Below, one piece after another: positions 26,019-35,929 of a stretch of 50,792 bases of DNA (within the stretch, counting starts at the first letter, position 1; every line of letters begins with the position of its first letter). The notes beneath the pieces were generated by a model that was not told where the DNA came from, made no database searches, and worked only from the letters and a program-made list of their open reading frames with translations. The DNA lies in contig JAJPXL010000026.1 of assembly GCA_021205455.1 (NCBI GenBank), positions 1 through 50,792 on the forward strand, written 5' to 3'. Both the position numbers and the translations under genes were made by a program. Origin of the DNA: Clostridiales bacterium. GTDB taxonomy: Bacteria; Bacillota; Clostridia; Oscillospirales; Oscillospiraceae.

Positions 26019-26330
26019 TTATTGGTTTTTATAGCGGCTGCTCTTGGAGATGTATATGACATCTATCCCCGCAAGTACCATCCACACAATGATTGCATAG
26101 GTAAACATCGCTTCGGAAAATCCGGCGCAGGCTCCCCTCAGAATAAAGAGCGCACCATTCAGCGCTATCATTCCGCCAATGTTTTTGCAGAGCGGTTCGA
26201 TTTTGATTTTCTCCTTTTCAGCCTCCAACATCTTCTTCCATGCGGACAAGTGGTTATAGGCTTTCCCAAATGCAAAGGCGATGCCGACCACCGCAAAAAG
26301 GATGCCCAAAAACAGGCAGATATAATCCAT
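26019..26330 (-). CDS. DUF3784 family membrane protein
   Basis: Protein of 103 residues with an N-terminal helix (MDYICLFLGILFAVVGIAFAFG), a charged cytoplasmic segment (WKKMLEAEKEKIKIEPLCKNIGG) and two more helices (MIALNGALFILRG and FTYAIIVWMVLAGIDVIYI), matching the DUF3784 pattern. Function unknown. The ATG at 26330 has GGGAGG 7 nt upstream; an ATG at 26348 would add six residues without a ribosome binding site. It lies 51 bp after mgtC and 63 bp before the leader peptide of mgtA1, so it seems part of the magnesium unit. Confidence 0.75.
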   Translation of the reverse strand: MDYICLFLGILFAVVGIAFAFGKAYNHLSAWKKMLEAEKEKIKIEPLCKNIGGMIALNGALFILRGACAGFSEAMFTYAIIVWMVLAGIDVIYISKSSRYKNQ

Positions 26331-26381
26331 TGCGATTCCTCCCTTCACGCTTTTCGGTTCTTCCGGGTTTTCCGTTCCCCA

Positions 26382-27059
26382 TCACAGGACTTCCCAGCCC
26401 GCGCTCACGACCTCCGGCAGGGACAGGATCTGCCCCACGATTGCCTCCAATACGCGGTTTTTGGGCTTCCCGACGGAGTCGTACTCTGCGACGATCTCCA
26501 CCTTGTCCCCCACCACGTCGCCGCTTTCCAGGTTGGTCAGGTAGAGGGTTTTGCAGGAGTTGCTGTTGATGAGCAGCATCCGAAGCTCATGCTCCGCCCG
26601 CTCCTGACAGGTGACGGAAATGCGGTACTGCTTTTCCGATTCCTCCTCGCCGATAACGGGATTGATTTTCCTGGCCAGCGGGCGGAGGGCCAGGTTGGAG
26701 AGAATCAGGATTCCCGCAGCTGTGGCCGCCATCAGGTACATTCCGGAGCTGACCAGCACACCCACTGCCGCCGTACACCACAGGGTTGCCGCCGTGTTCA
26801 TCCCCCGCACAGATGCGCTTTCCTTGAAAATCACGCCGCTGCAGAGGAAGCCGACGCCCTGAATGATGGCCGCCGCCACGCGGAAGGTCTGTTCTGAGCC
26901 GTAAATCAGGGGGAACAGGGTAAAGAAGCAGGCTCCCATGCAAATCAGCACATTGATACGGATGCCCGCCGTGTGGCCGGTCAGCTGTCGCTCCAGCCCG
27001 ATGGCGAAGCCCAGGGCCAGAGACAGTGAAATACGAAGTACAAAATCTGTGTAAAGCAT
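26382..27059 (-). CDS. mgtC: MgtC/SapB family protein
   Basis: Membrane protein of 225 residues with the conserved MgtC N-terminal half: ALGFAIGLERQLTGHTAGIRINVLICMGACFFTL, then AAAIIQGVGFLCSGVIFKESASVRGMNTAATLW, about five helices in all. The C-terminal 85 residues form a soluble ACT-like domain (YRISVTCQERAEHELRML...LSLPEVVSAGWEVL). MgtC proteins are induced in low magnesium and modulate membrane potential and F-ATPase in enterobacteria; in clostridia the role is less clear. GAGGAGG precedes the ATG at 27059. It sits between the orphan regulator and the DUF3784 gene. Confidence 0.93.
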   Translation of the reverse strand: MLYTDFVLRISLSLALGFAIGLERQLTGHTAGIRINVLICMGACFFTLFPLIYGSEQTFRVAAAIIQGVGFLCSGVIFKESASVRGMNTAATLWCTAAVGVLVSSGMYLMAATAAGILILSNLALRPLARKINPVIGEEESEKQYRISVTCQERAEHELRMLLINSNSCKTLYLTNLESGDVVGDKVEIVAEYDSVGKPKNRVLEAIVGQILSLPEVVSAGWEVL

Positions 27060-27097
27060 AGTGGTGCGCCTCCTCTCTTTTCCTGCTTTGATTCTAC

Positions 27098-27134
27098 AAA
27101 AAAAGCAAGGAGAATCACATGGTCAGAACCTTGC
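27098..27134 (-). terminator. Possible attenuator between the regulator and mgtC
   Basis: In the minus-strand transcript GCAAGG (from 27129-27134) can pair with CCTTGC (27105-27110), immediately followed by seven U (27098-27104). A second GCAAGG (27140-27145) could pair with the same CCTTGC, so two alternative stems compete. TAGAAT (27091-27096 region) downstream could be a weak -10, so a promoter reading is also possible. Confidence 0.4.
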
Positions 27135-27149
27135 GATTTCCTTGCGATT
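27128..27149 (-). promoter_or_regulatory. 11-bp direct repeat, candidate regulator box upstream of mgtC
   Basis: On the minus strand AATCGCAAGGA and AATCGCAAGGT follow each other directly (27139-27149 and 27128-27138), so CAAG recurs at exactly one 11-bp step. Direct repeats with this period are typical sites for OmpR/PhoB-type winged-helix proteins; the gene just upstream encodes one. Confidence 0.5.
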
Positions 27150-27171
27150 TGGCAAGAATTGCTCCTGCCGC

Positions 27172-27666
27172 TCAGATGTTGTCATTAAACTTATAGCCGA
27201 TGCCCCAGATGGTCAGGATGTACTCCGGCGCATCGGGATGGGGCTCAATTTTCTTGCGGAGCTTCCGGATAAACGCCATGATGTTGCTGTCGTCCATCAC
27301 ATATTCGCCGTCCCACACGGCCTGATAAATCTGCTCCTTGGTGAACACCTCACCCCGATTCTTCGCCAGGAACAGCAGGATGTCAAACTCCTTTGGGGTC
27401 AATGAAATCTCCCTCTGCCCCATTTTCACCCTTCGGGCTGCGGGGAGGATATGCAGTTCGCCACAGACGATCTCAGAAGCGTTTGACACGGTGCCGGCGT
27501 CGCCCAGCTCCAGCATCAATGACTGGCTGTCTCCACACGCCAAATCAGAGATTGCTTCCAACAGCTCCTGCGCGCCTGTGGCGGTGACAGGTGCTGTTTT
27601 CAGCTTTTCACTCAGCCAGGAAACCGTACCGGCATCCAGGCTGACAAATCCAACTCTTTTCTTCAT
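27172..27666 (-). CDS. Orphan OmpR-type winged-helix regulator without receiver
   Basis: Transcription factor of 164 residues. The C-terminal part from about residue 65 is an OmpR/PhoB (Trans_reg_C) DNA-binding domain: ISLTPKEFDILLFLAKNRGEVFTKEQIYQAVWDG...DDSNIMAFIRKLRKKIEPHPDAPEYILTIWGIGYKF. The N-terminal 65 residues are too short for a receiver domain and lack the paired aspartates, phosphorylation Asp and Lys, so control by a sensor kinase is unlikely; no kinase gene is nearby. AAGGAGG lies 7 nt before the ATG. It starts 11 bp after the mgtA2 stop and therefore is co-expressed with the pump it may control. Confidence 0.9.
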   Translation of the reverse strand: MKKRVGFVSLDAGTVSWLSEKLKTAPVTATGAQELLEAISDLACGDSQSLMLELGDAGTVSNASEIVCGELHILPAARRVKMGQREISLTPKEFDILLFLAKNRGEVFTKEQIYQAVWDGEYVMDDSNIMAFIRKLRKKIEPHPDAPEYILTIWGIGYKFNDNI

Positions 27667-27677
27667 GGGACGCCTCC

Positions 27678-30323
27678 TTACAGCAGCTCTCTGTGTTTCC
27701 GGAAATAGAAGTGCTTCGCTCCGCTGATGGCGATCAGATAACAGAGGACATCAAGTATCAGAAAACCGTAATAACCCACCGGAAGGGCGGTCAGTCCCAG
27801 GTAGCCGCCCACTGGCGTGACCGTGAACACCGTAAACAGGACGACCCCCAGAATCGTGACCAGAAAGACCGCGTGGGAGGGCTTGCTCTGGAGGAACGGA
27901 ATCTTGTTGGTGCGCAGCAGATGCAGAATCAGCACCTGCGTCCACATGGATTCCAGGAACCAGCCGGTCTGAAACAGGGAGATGAACGCGGCCTGTCCGG
28001 ACGGGTCGAGCTGGGCAAAGCTGCCGCCGCAGAGGGCCGGGCAGAGCAGGAAGTACAGGAAGACAAAGGTCAGCACATCAAAGACCGAGCTGATGGGGCC
28101 AAACCGGCACATGAACCGCCCCAGATGCTCCCCCGTCCAGTGAATCGGGTGTTCCAGCTGCTCCGCGTCCACATTGTCCCAGGGCAAAATCAGGCACAGC
28201 GTATCGTAGAGCAGGTTTAGGAGCAGCAGCTGTAGGGAGGTCATGGGGAAGAAGGGCAGCAGCACGCTGGCCACCACCACGGCGCAGATATTGCCAAAGT
28301 TGGAGGAGGCCGTGATTTTGATATACTTTGCCATGTTCGCAAAGGCCCGTCGCCCCTCCAGGATGCCCTGCTCCAGCACGTTCAAATCCTTCTTCAGCAG
28401 GATAACGTCGGCGCTCTCCTTGACCGCCTCCGCAGCCGTATCCACGGAGATGCCCACGTTGGCGGCCAGCTCCGCGGTCAAGTCGTTCATCCCGTCCCCC
28501 AGGAACCCGACGCTGTGACCGCCCTGCTGTAACAGCTCTACGATCTGCGCCTTCTGCTTTGGCGTCAGCTCCGCAAAGATGGTGGTTTGCTCTATGCGCA
28601 GGGGAAGCTCGTTCTCGGAGATGCGCTCCAGCTCCGCGCCGGTCAGGACGTGGCCCGTCTCCACGCCGAGGCGGGAGCAGATGGAGACTGCCGTTTTCCG
28701 GTCGTCCCCGGTCAAAACGCGGACGTCCACCTTCAGCTTTTTCAGCCGCTCGATGGCCTCCGCTGCGCTTTTCTTCGGCGCGTCGAAAAAGCCCAGATAC
28801 CCCAGGAGGACGAAGTCCGATTCCTGTCCGTTCAGCACCGAGGCGCTCGTCCTCCGGCAGGCGACGGCCAGGACCTTCATCCCGTCCTCCGTCATCTCGT
28901 CCACGATGGCGTGGGCGTCCTCCGCGGAATGGCCCTGAATGGGGATCACCTCGCCCTGGAACTGCACAAAGCGGCAGCGGGACACGACCTGCTCCACATT
29001 GCCCTTGATGATGTGCAGATTCTCCGTTTCTCCCTTTAGCAGGATGCCGACCAGCTTGTGCGTGTAATCAAAGGGCTGCTCATCCAGGAGGACGCTGCTC
29101 TTGGACAGCGTCTCAAAATGTTCCTCCATGCCGGGCATCTCCCTGCATTTCAGGATGGCCGTGTCCAGGTGGTTCTTCACGCCGCTGTGGTAGTAGCTGT
29201 TCAGAAAGGCGTAGTCCAGGACGGTACCGCTCTCATTCCCCAGGACATCCATGAAATATTCCAGCGTGACGGTGTCTCCGGTCAGGGTCCCCGTCTTGTC
29301 CACACAGAGCAAATCCATACTGCCCAGGGACTGCATGGCGTTGATATTCTTCACCACCGTCTGCTTCTGCCCCACGGAGAAGCTGCCCTTGGCCAGGCAG
29401 GCGTTGACCACCATGGGCAGCAGCTCCGGCGTCAGCCCCACCGCAACGGACAGCGCAAACAGGAACGCCTCCAGCCAGTTCCCCTTGGTCAGCCCGCTGG
29501 CGAGGAACACCACCGGCACCAGAATCACCATAAACTTGATTAGCACCCAGGCGATGGACGCAGCCCCGCGGTCAAATTCCTCCTTCCGGCTGGAGGGCTC
29601 TGCGGAGAAATTCCCGTAAACGGTGTCGGCTCCCACGGCCAGAACAACGCCGGTCCCCCAGCCTCCGGTGACCGTCGTCCCCTGAAAGACCGTGTTGCTG
29701 TAGTCGCTGATTTTCGTCGGGGATTCTGTCAGCGGCAGGGAAGTCTTTTCCAGAATCCTGCTCTCGCCGGTGATGACGGACTGGGAGACAAACAAATCCG
29801 TTGCATCCGTCAGGCGGATATCCGCCGGGACCCGATCTCCGGCCTCCATATGAACCAGGTCGCCGACGACCAGCTCGTCGGAACACACCTCCTGCCAGAC
29901 GCCGTCCCGACAGACGGAGACGGTGGTCTGCACCAGATTGGTCAGGCGGTCCGCCACCCGCTTCGCCCGAAGCTCCTGGAACAGCCGTATGACCCCGCTC
30001 AGCACCAGCATCAGGCTGATGATAACCACCGAAGAAAGCCCCTGCCCATACTGTTCGGGCATCAGGATATCGGTCAAAAACAGGATGATTGCCAGCAGGA
30101 ACAGAATCACCGTGAACGGGTTGAAAAAGGCCCTGCGGATGCAGTGCGGAATGGTGTTCTCCTTCTTCCTGCCGGGCGCCTGTTCATTTCCGCCGTATTT
30201 TTTCCGGTGCAGGTGTACCTGCTCCTGGGTCAGCCCCCGTTCGCCGGAATCGGTTTCCTCCATGGCGGCTGTACAGGAAGCGCAGGCGCATTCCCGTATT
30301 CGGGGGTGTATCATCTCTTTCAC
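27678..30323 (-). CDS. mgtA: Magnesium-transporting P-type ATPase MgtA (copy 2)
   Basis: Second P3B-type Mg2+ importer, 881 residues, with the phosphorylated aspartate at D342 in CVDKTGTLTGDTVTLEY, actuator motif ITGESRILEK and hinge VGFLGDGMNDLTAELAANVGISVD. It is clearly diverged from copy 1: the hinge has GDGMNDLTAEL where copy 1 has [10 protein letters not shown], and the N-terminus is shorter with a cysteine pair (CACASC). The GTG at 30323 is chosen because AGGAGG lies 8 nt before it; a TTG at 30380 would fall upstream of the likely transcription start. It is the first gene of the magnesium island. Confidence 0.93.
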   Translation of the reverse strand: MKEMIHPRIRECACASCTAAMEETDSGERGLTQEQVHLHRKKYGGNEQAPGRKKENTIPHCIRRAFFNPFTVILFLLAIILFLTDILMPEQYGQGLSSVVIISLMLVLSGVIRLFQELRAKRVADRLTNLVQTTVSVCRDGVWQEVCSDELVVGDLVHMEAGDRVPADIRLTDATDLFVSQSVITGESRILEKTSLPLTESPTKISDYSNTVFQGTTVTGGWGTGVVLAVGADTVYGNFSAEPSSRKEEFDRGAASIAWVLIKFMVILVPVVFLASGLTKGNWLEAFLFALSVAVGLTPELLPMVVNACLAKGSFSVGQKQTVVKNINAMQSLGSMDLLCVDKTGTLTGDTVTLEYFMDVLGNESGTVLDYAFLNSYYHSGVKNHLDTAILKCREMPGMEEHFETLSKSSVLLDEQPFDYTHKLVGILLKGETENLHIIKGNVEQVVSRCRFVQFQGEVIPIQGHSAEDAHAIVDEMTEDGMKVLAVACRRTSASVLNGQESDFVLLGYLGFFDAPKKSAAEAIERLKKLKVDVRVLTGDDRKTAVSICSRLGVETGHVLTGAELERISENELPLRIEQTTIFAELTPKQKAQIVELLQQGGHSVGFLGDGMNDLTAELAANVGISVDTAAEAVKESADVILLKKDLNVLEQGILEGRRAFANMAKYIKITASSNFGNICAVVVASVLLPFFPMTSLQLLLLNLLYDTLCLILPWDNVDAEQLEHPIHWTGEHLGRFMCRFGPISSVFDVLTFVFLYFLLCPALCGGSFAQLDPSGQAAFISLFQTGWFLESMWTQVLILHLLRTNKIPFLQSKPSHAVFLVTILGVVLFTVFTVTPVGGYLGLTALPVGYYGFLILDVLCYLIAISGAKHFYFRKHRELL

Positions 30324-30365
30324 AGGGCAAGCCTCCTCGCTGTTCAAGCCTTGATAGATAGTTTT

Positions 30366-30401
30366 ATTATAAGAGGGCAAGTAAATCTTGCTTTTTTCTT
30401 G
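30366..30401 (-). promoter_or_regulatory. mgtA2 promoter with 11-bp-spaced CAAG box
   Basis: Perfect TATAAT (30366-30371) on the minus strand lacks a -35. Instead CAAG occurs at 30398-30401 and again 11 bp on at 30387-30390, the second overlapping the -35 position. The dyad GCAAG-N5-CTTGC (30377-30391) covers the same bases. This layout fits a promoter that needs an OmpR-type activator. Confidence 0.55.
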
Positions 30402-30542
30402 TTCTTACAGAAAATGTCGCCATACCGTGACAACTCCGCTTATAGGTACGGCGCAGAGGGGCGGCGAGCGGCGCCTTCCCGGGCAAGCGCAAAGAGACGG
30501 AAACAAAATATGCCAAATTATCAACCAATTATGCAAAAACAC

Positions 30543-30571
30543 TTGTTAAATTTTTTGTGCTTTGATAGAAT
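30543..30571 (+). promoter_or_regulatory. Promoter of the beta-galactosidase gene
   Basis: TTGTTA (30543-30548), 17-bp spacer, TAGAAT (30566-30571), 39 bp before the start codon. The rest of the 286-bp gap between mgtA2 and this gene shows no ORF of note. Confidence 0.75.
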
Positions 30572-30579
30572 AAGAATAG

Positions 30580-33552
<2,973 letters not shown>

Positions 33553-33660
33553 GGGAGGCTTCCCTGGCCGGCCTTACCCGCGCCGCCATGCGCGCTGCAT
33601 CGCTGCCGGTATCTCGCGCCGGCCTAACCGCCGTCAGGTTTGACGGCCATCGCAAAAACA

Positions 33661-33698
33661 GCCCCCTCTGCGTGGAACGTGTTCCATGCAGAGGGGGC
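33661..33698. terminator. Shared terminator of lacZ and aquaporin genes
   Basis: Stem of 16 pairs including one G-U (33661-33676 with 33683-33698), 6-nt loop. On the minus strand it is followed closely by five U, so it mainly ends the aquaporin transcript, 38 bp after its stop; on the plus strand only a short T stretch follows. Confidence 0.8.
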
Positions 33699-33736
33699 AT
33701 TTGCCGCAGGGAAGCCGACAGGGTGCTGGCGCAGCG

Positions 33737-34414
33737 TTAAGCCTCTTCCTTGTCCAGCGCAGAGTATACGACCGCCGCAAGGGCGCCGCCGACGAGCGGC
33801 CCGACAATGAAAATCCAAACCTGAGCGAGCGCATCGCCACCGGCGAACAGGGCGGGCATCAGGCTCCGCGCCGGGTTGACGGAGGTGCCGGTCAGCGCGA
33901 TGCCCAGGATATGTACCAGGGTCAGCGTCAGGCCAATGACCAGGCCGGAAACCGCGGTATTCTCAACCTTGCTGGTGACGCCAATGATCGCCAGGACGAA
34001 CACGAAGGTCAGGATAATCTCCACCAACAGCGCGGAGCCGACTGTGCCCTGTTCCCATCCGGCCTGAATCTGGTTTGCGCCAAACCCGCAGTCGAAGCCG
34101 AACACGATGCCCAGAATCACGCAGCCAAGGGCAGACCCGACCAGCTGGGCAATCACATAGCCCGCAAAGTCTTTGCCGGAGAGCTGCTTACGAATCAGCA
34201 TTGCGAGGGAGACCGCCGGGTTCACATGGCAGCCGGAGATATTGCCAATGCTGTACGCCATAGCGACGATGACCAGCCCAAAGGCCAGCGCCGTCAGCAG
34301 ATAGCCGCTGCCGGAGGCGCTGTCGCAGCCAACTGCGACAGCAGTGCCACAGCCAAACGTCACCAATACACAGGTCCCGATGGCTTCCGCGATGTACTTT
34401 TTGATGCTACTCAT
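33737..34414 (-). CDS. Aquaporin (MIP family)
   Basis: Six-helix channel of 225 residues for water or small neutral solutes. Both NPA boxes are present, SGCHVNPAVS and GTSVNPARS, with the conserved Arg after the second. The overall match is to AqpZ (ALAFGLVIV, YVIAQLVGSALGC). In the selectivity filter the AqpZ histidine of helix 5 (LLVIHGAT) is replaced by Ile (VLAIIGVT), while the Phe of helix 2, the Thr and the Arg appear kept. That widens and de-polarises the filter, so substrates other than water are possible. The ATG at 34414 is preceded by AAGGAG. Confidence 0.9.
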   Translation of the reverse strand: MSSIKKYIAEAIGTCVLVTFGCGTAVAVGCDSASGSGYLLTALAFGLVIVAMAYSIGNISGCHVNPAVSLAMLIRKQLSGKDFAGYVIAQLVGSALGCVILGIVFGFDCGFGANQIQAGWEQGTVGSALLVEIILTFVFVLAIIGVTSKVENTAVSGLVIGLTLTLVHILGIALTGTSVNPARSLMPALFAGGDALAQVWIFIVGPLVGGALAAVVYSALDKEEA

Positions 34415-34463
34415 TTTAGGACAACTCCTTTTTTTTGCAGCGGTTCCGCTGCTGACTAAAGAC

Positions 34464-34492
34464 AGCATAGCACATCTCGTAGGAAAAAGCAA
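34464..34492 (-). promoter_or_regulatory. Promoter of the aquaporin gene
   Basis: Minus-strand TTGCTT (34487-34492), 17-bp spacer, extended -10 TGCTATGCT (TATGCT 34464-34469). Confidence 0.65.
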
Positions 34493-34503
34493 GACTGACT
34501 GTC

Positions 34504-34527
34504 AGGCAGCGCCCGGAGGCGCTGCCT
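34504..34527 (-). terminator. Hairpin after the lacI-type gene
   Basis: Perfect 10-bp stem (34504-34513 with 34518-34527) with a tetraloop, 26 bp past the repressor stop; U-tract is poor on the minus side, so termination is probable but not certain. Confidence 0.55.
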
Positions 34528-34552
34528 TTGTGTCGTTTTGGGGCAGGGCGGG

Positions 34553-35545
34553 TCAAATCCGGGTGCAGCTCTCCCGCTGGATGATTTTGCAGGGGAACTC
34601 GATGCGCACCGTCTCCTGATGGCCCCGGCGGATGCGGTCCAGCAGCGTCTGCACAGCCATGTGCGCCATTTCCTGCCGGGGGATGTGAACGGTGGTCAAC
34701 GCAGGCTCCCGGTCCCACAGCCCTTCGATGTCATCGATGGAAATCACCGAAATCGGGCGGCCAATGCGCCGCTTTTGTTCGTTCAGCGTTTGGAGGACGC
34801 TGACTGCGGTAATATCGTTGGCGCAGAACACGGCGGAGAATCCGTTCTCTCCTTCCAAAAGCTCCAGAATGGCCTGGCGGCCCTGGGTAAAGGTCTGGTC
34901 AGTGGATTTAATCAGGCTGTAATTGATGGGGATGTCATGCTGAATCAATGCGCTGCTGTAGCCCACATACCCGCTTTCAAAGGAGCAGTCCCCGATGTAG
35001 GCGATGCTGCGGTGGCCCAGCCCGATCAGATGCTCCATCGCCAGCTCCGCCGCCTTCTTGCCGTCGCAGACCACCTCGTCCACCTTGAAATCCATGATGT
35101 TGCGCCAGATGCCCACAATGTTTCTGGTCCGGTTTTGCAGGCGCTCCAGGAGGGATTGGGAGCAGCGGCCCAGGACAATCACCCCGTCGGAATCGTCTGC
35201 CTCCAAGTCGGCTTCCGCGTAGACGACGTGCTGCAGCAGCGCCCCCTGGGCATACAGCTCTGTTTTCAGGCAGTGCAGCAAATCCTCGAAAAACGGGTCC
35301 GATTCGACATCCTGAACCCGCGCCATCAGCACGGAGACCCGCAGGGGCGTCTCTGTGGGATGCCCGACGCCGCCGCCCCGCAGCGCGCGGGCGGCCTCGT
35401 TGGGGCGGTATCCAAGCTCGTGGGCCGCCGTCCAGATGCGATCCTGCAGCTCCTTCGAGGCGCATTTAGGCGAGGCATTGTTGAGTACACGGGATACGGT
35501 GGAGACGGATGTCCCCACCCTGTCGGCAATTTCCTTGAGCGACAC
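34553..35545 (-). CDS. LacI-family transcriptional repressor
   Basis: Regulator of 330 residues. N-terminal LacI helix-turn-helix and hinge (SLKEIADRVGTSVSTVSRVLNNA...LGYRPNEAARALR), then a sugar-binding-protein-like effector domain (GVIVLGRCSQSLLERL, HRSIAYIGDCSFESGY, SAVFCANDITAVSVLQTL, VISIDDIEGL). The GTG at 35545 fits both the family start and AGGTGG 8 nt upstream. It is divergent from the sulfate transporter operon, whose promoter is flanked by two CAAACGTTTG operators of LacI type, so it is the likely repressor of that operon. LacI proteins normally bind sugars or nucleosides; the inducer is unknown. Confidence 0.92.
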   Translation of the reverse strand: MSLKEIADRVGTSVSTVSRVLNNASPKCASKELQDRIWTAAHELGYRPNEAARALRGGGVGHPTETPLRVSVLMARVQDVESDPFFEDLLHCLKTELYAQGALLQHVVYAEADLEADDSDGVIVLGRCSQSLLERLQNRTRNIVGIWRNIMDFKVDEVVCDGKKAAELAMEHLIGLGHRSIAYIGDCSFESGYVGYSSALIQHDIPINYSLIKSTDQTFTQGRQAILELLEGENGFSAVFCANDITAVSVLQTLNEQKRRIGRPISVISIDDIEGLWDREPALTTVHIPRQEMAHMAVQTLLDRIRRGHQETVRIEFPCKIIQRESCTRI

Positions 35546-35578
35546 AGCGCACACCACCTCTCATAGCAGTCTAAAACC

Positions 35579-35607
35579 ATTGTAACGGATGGTGGCAGGG
35601 ATTGCAA
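35579..35607 (-). promoter_or_regulatory. Promoter of the lacI-type gene
   Basis: Minus-strand TTGCAA (35602-35607), 17-bp spacer, TACAAT (35579-35584). The repeat element at 35615 begins 7 bp upstream of the -35. Confidence 0.8.
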
Positions 35608-35614
35608 GTATTTT

Positions 35615-35775
35615 AAGGAACCCCTGAATAAATGGGCAAGAGCAGATTGCGAGGAAATTTGCGTCAGAAAAAGGCGCAAAAGCGCAGGAATCCTGACGGA
35701 TTTCAAGATTTTGCAACGCATTTATGGCGCAAATTTACCGCAAGGTGCCGCCGCACATTTGTTCAGAGTTTCCTT
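35615..35775. mobile_element. MITE-like inverted-repeat element, copy 1
   Basis: About 161 bp, bounded by AAGGAACCCCTGAATAAA on the left (35615-35632) and TTTGTTCAGAGTTTCCTT on the right (35758-35775), which are imperfect inverted repeats of one another. The ends match those of the copy at 44158-44266. It carries no ORF, contains further dyads (GCGCAAA/TTTGCGC-like), and lies between the repressor promoter and the first operator. Confidence 0.6.
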
Positions 35776-35778
35776 AGG

Positions 35779-35788
35779 CAAACGTTTG
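35779..35788. promoter_or_regulatory. LacI-type operator O1
   Basis: Perfect palindrome CAAACGTTTG 12 bp upstream of the -35 of the sulfate transporter promoter, matching the AAnCGnTT core of LacI/GalR operators. Confidence 0.8.
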
Positions 35789-35800
35789 TGCATTTTTGAA

Positions 35801-35829
35801 TTGACAAGTGGAAATTTACGGTGTAGATT
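35801..35829 (+). promoter_or_regulatory. Promoter of the sulfate transporter operon
   Basis: Consensus TTGACA (35801-35806), 17-bp spacer, TAGATT (35824-35829), about 100 bp before the first start codon. Confidence 0.8.
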
Positions 35830-35900
35830 GTGTGGTATGAGCGAGCAAAACGCTGGAAAACCAGATTATTTCTGGAAAATAAGCCACCTATTCCATAACA

Positions 35901-35910
35901 CAAACGTTTG
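35901..35910. promoter_or_regulatory. LacI-type operator O2
   Basis: Second CAAACGTTTG, 122 bp from O1 centre to centre and just upstream of the sbp ribosome binding site. Two identical operators flanking a promoter suggest repression by DNA looping. Confidence 0.8.
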
Positions 35911-35929
35911 ACTAAAAAAGGAGCATACC

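Noticed and set aside
30324-30430. Second leader peptide before mgtA2
   Set aside because: An 18-codon ORF starting MATFSV exists, but it begins upstream of the likely transcription start, and its sequence lacks the acidic/proline pattern.
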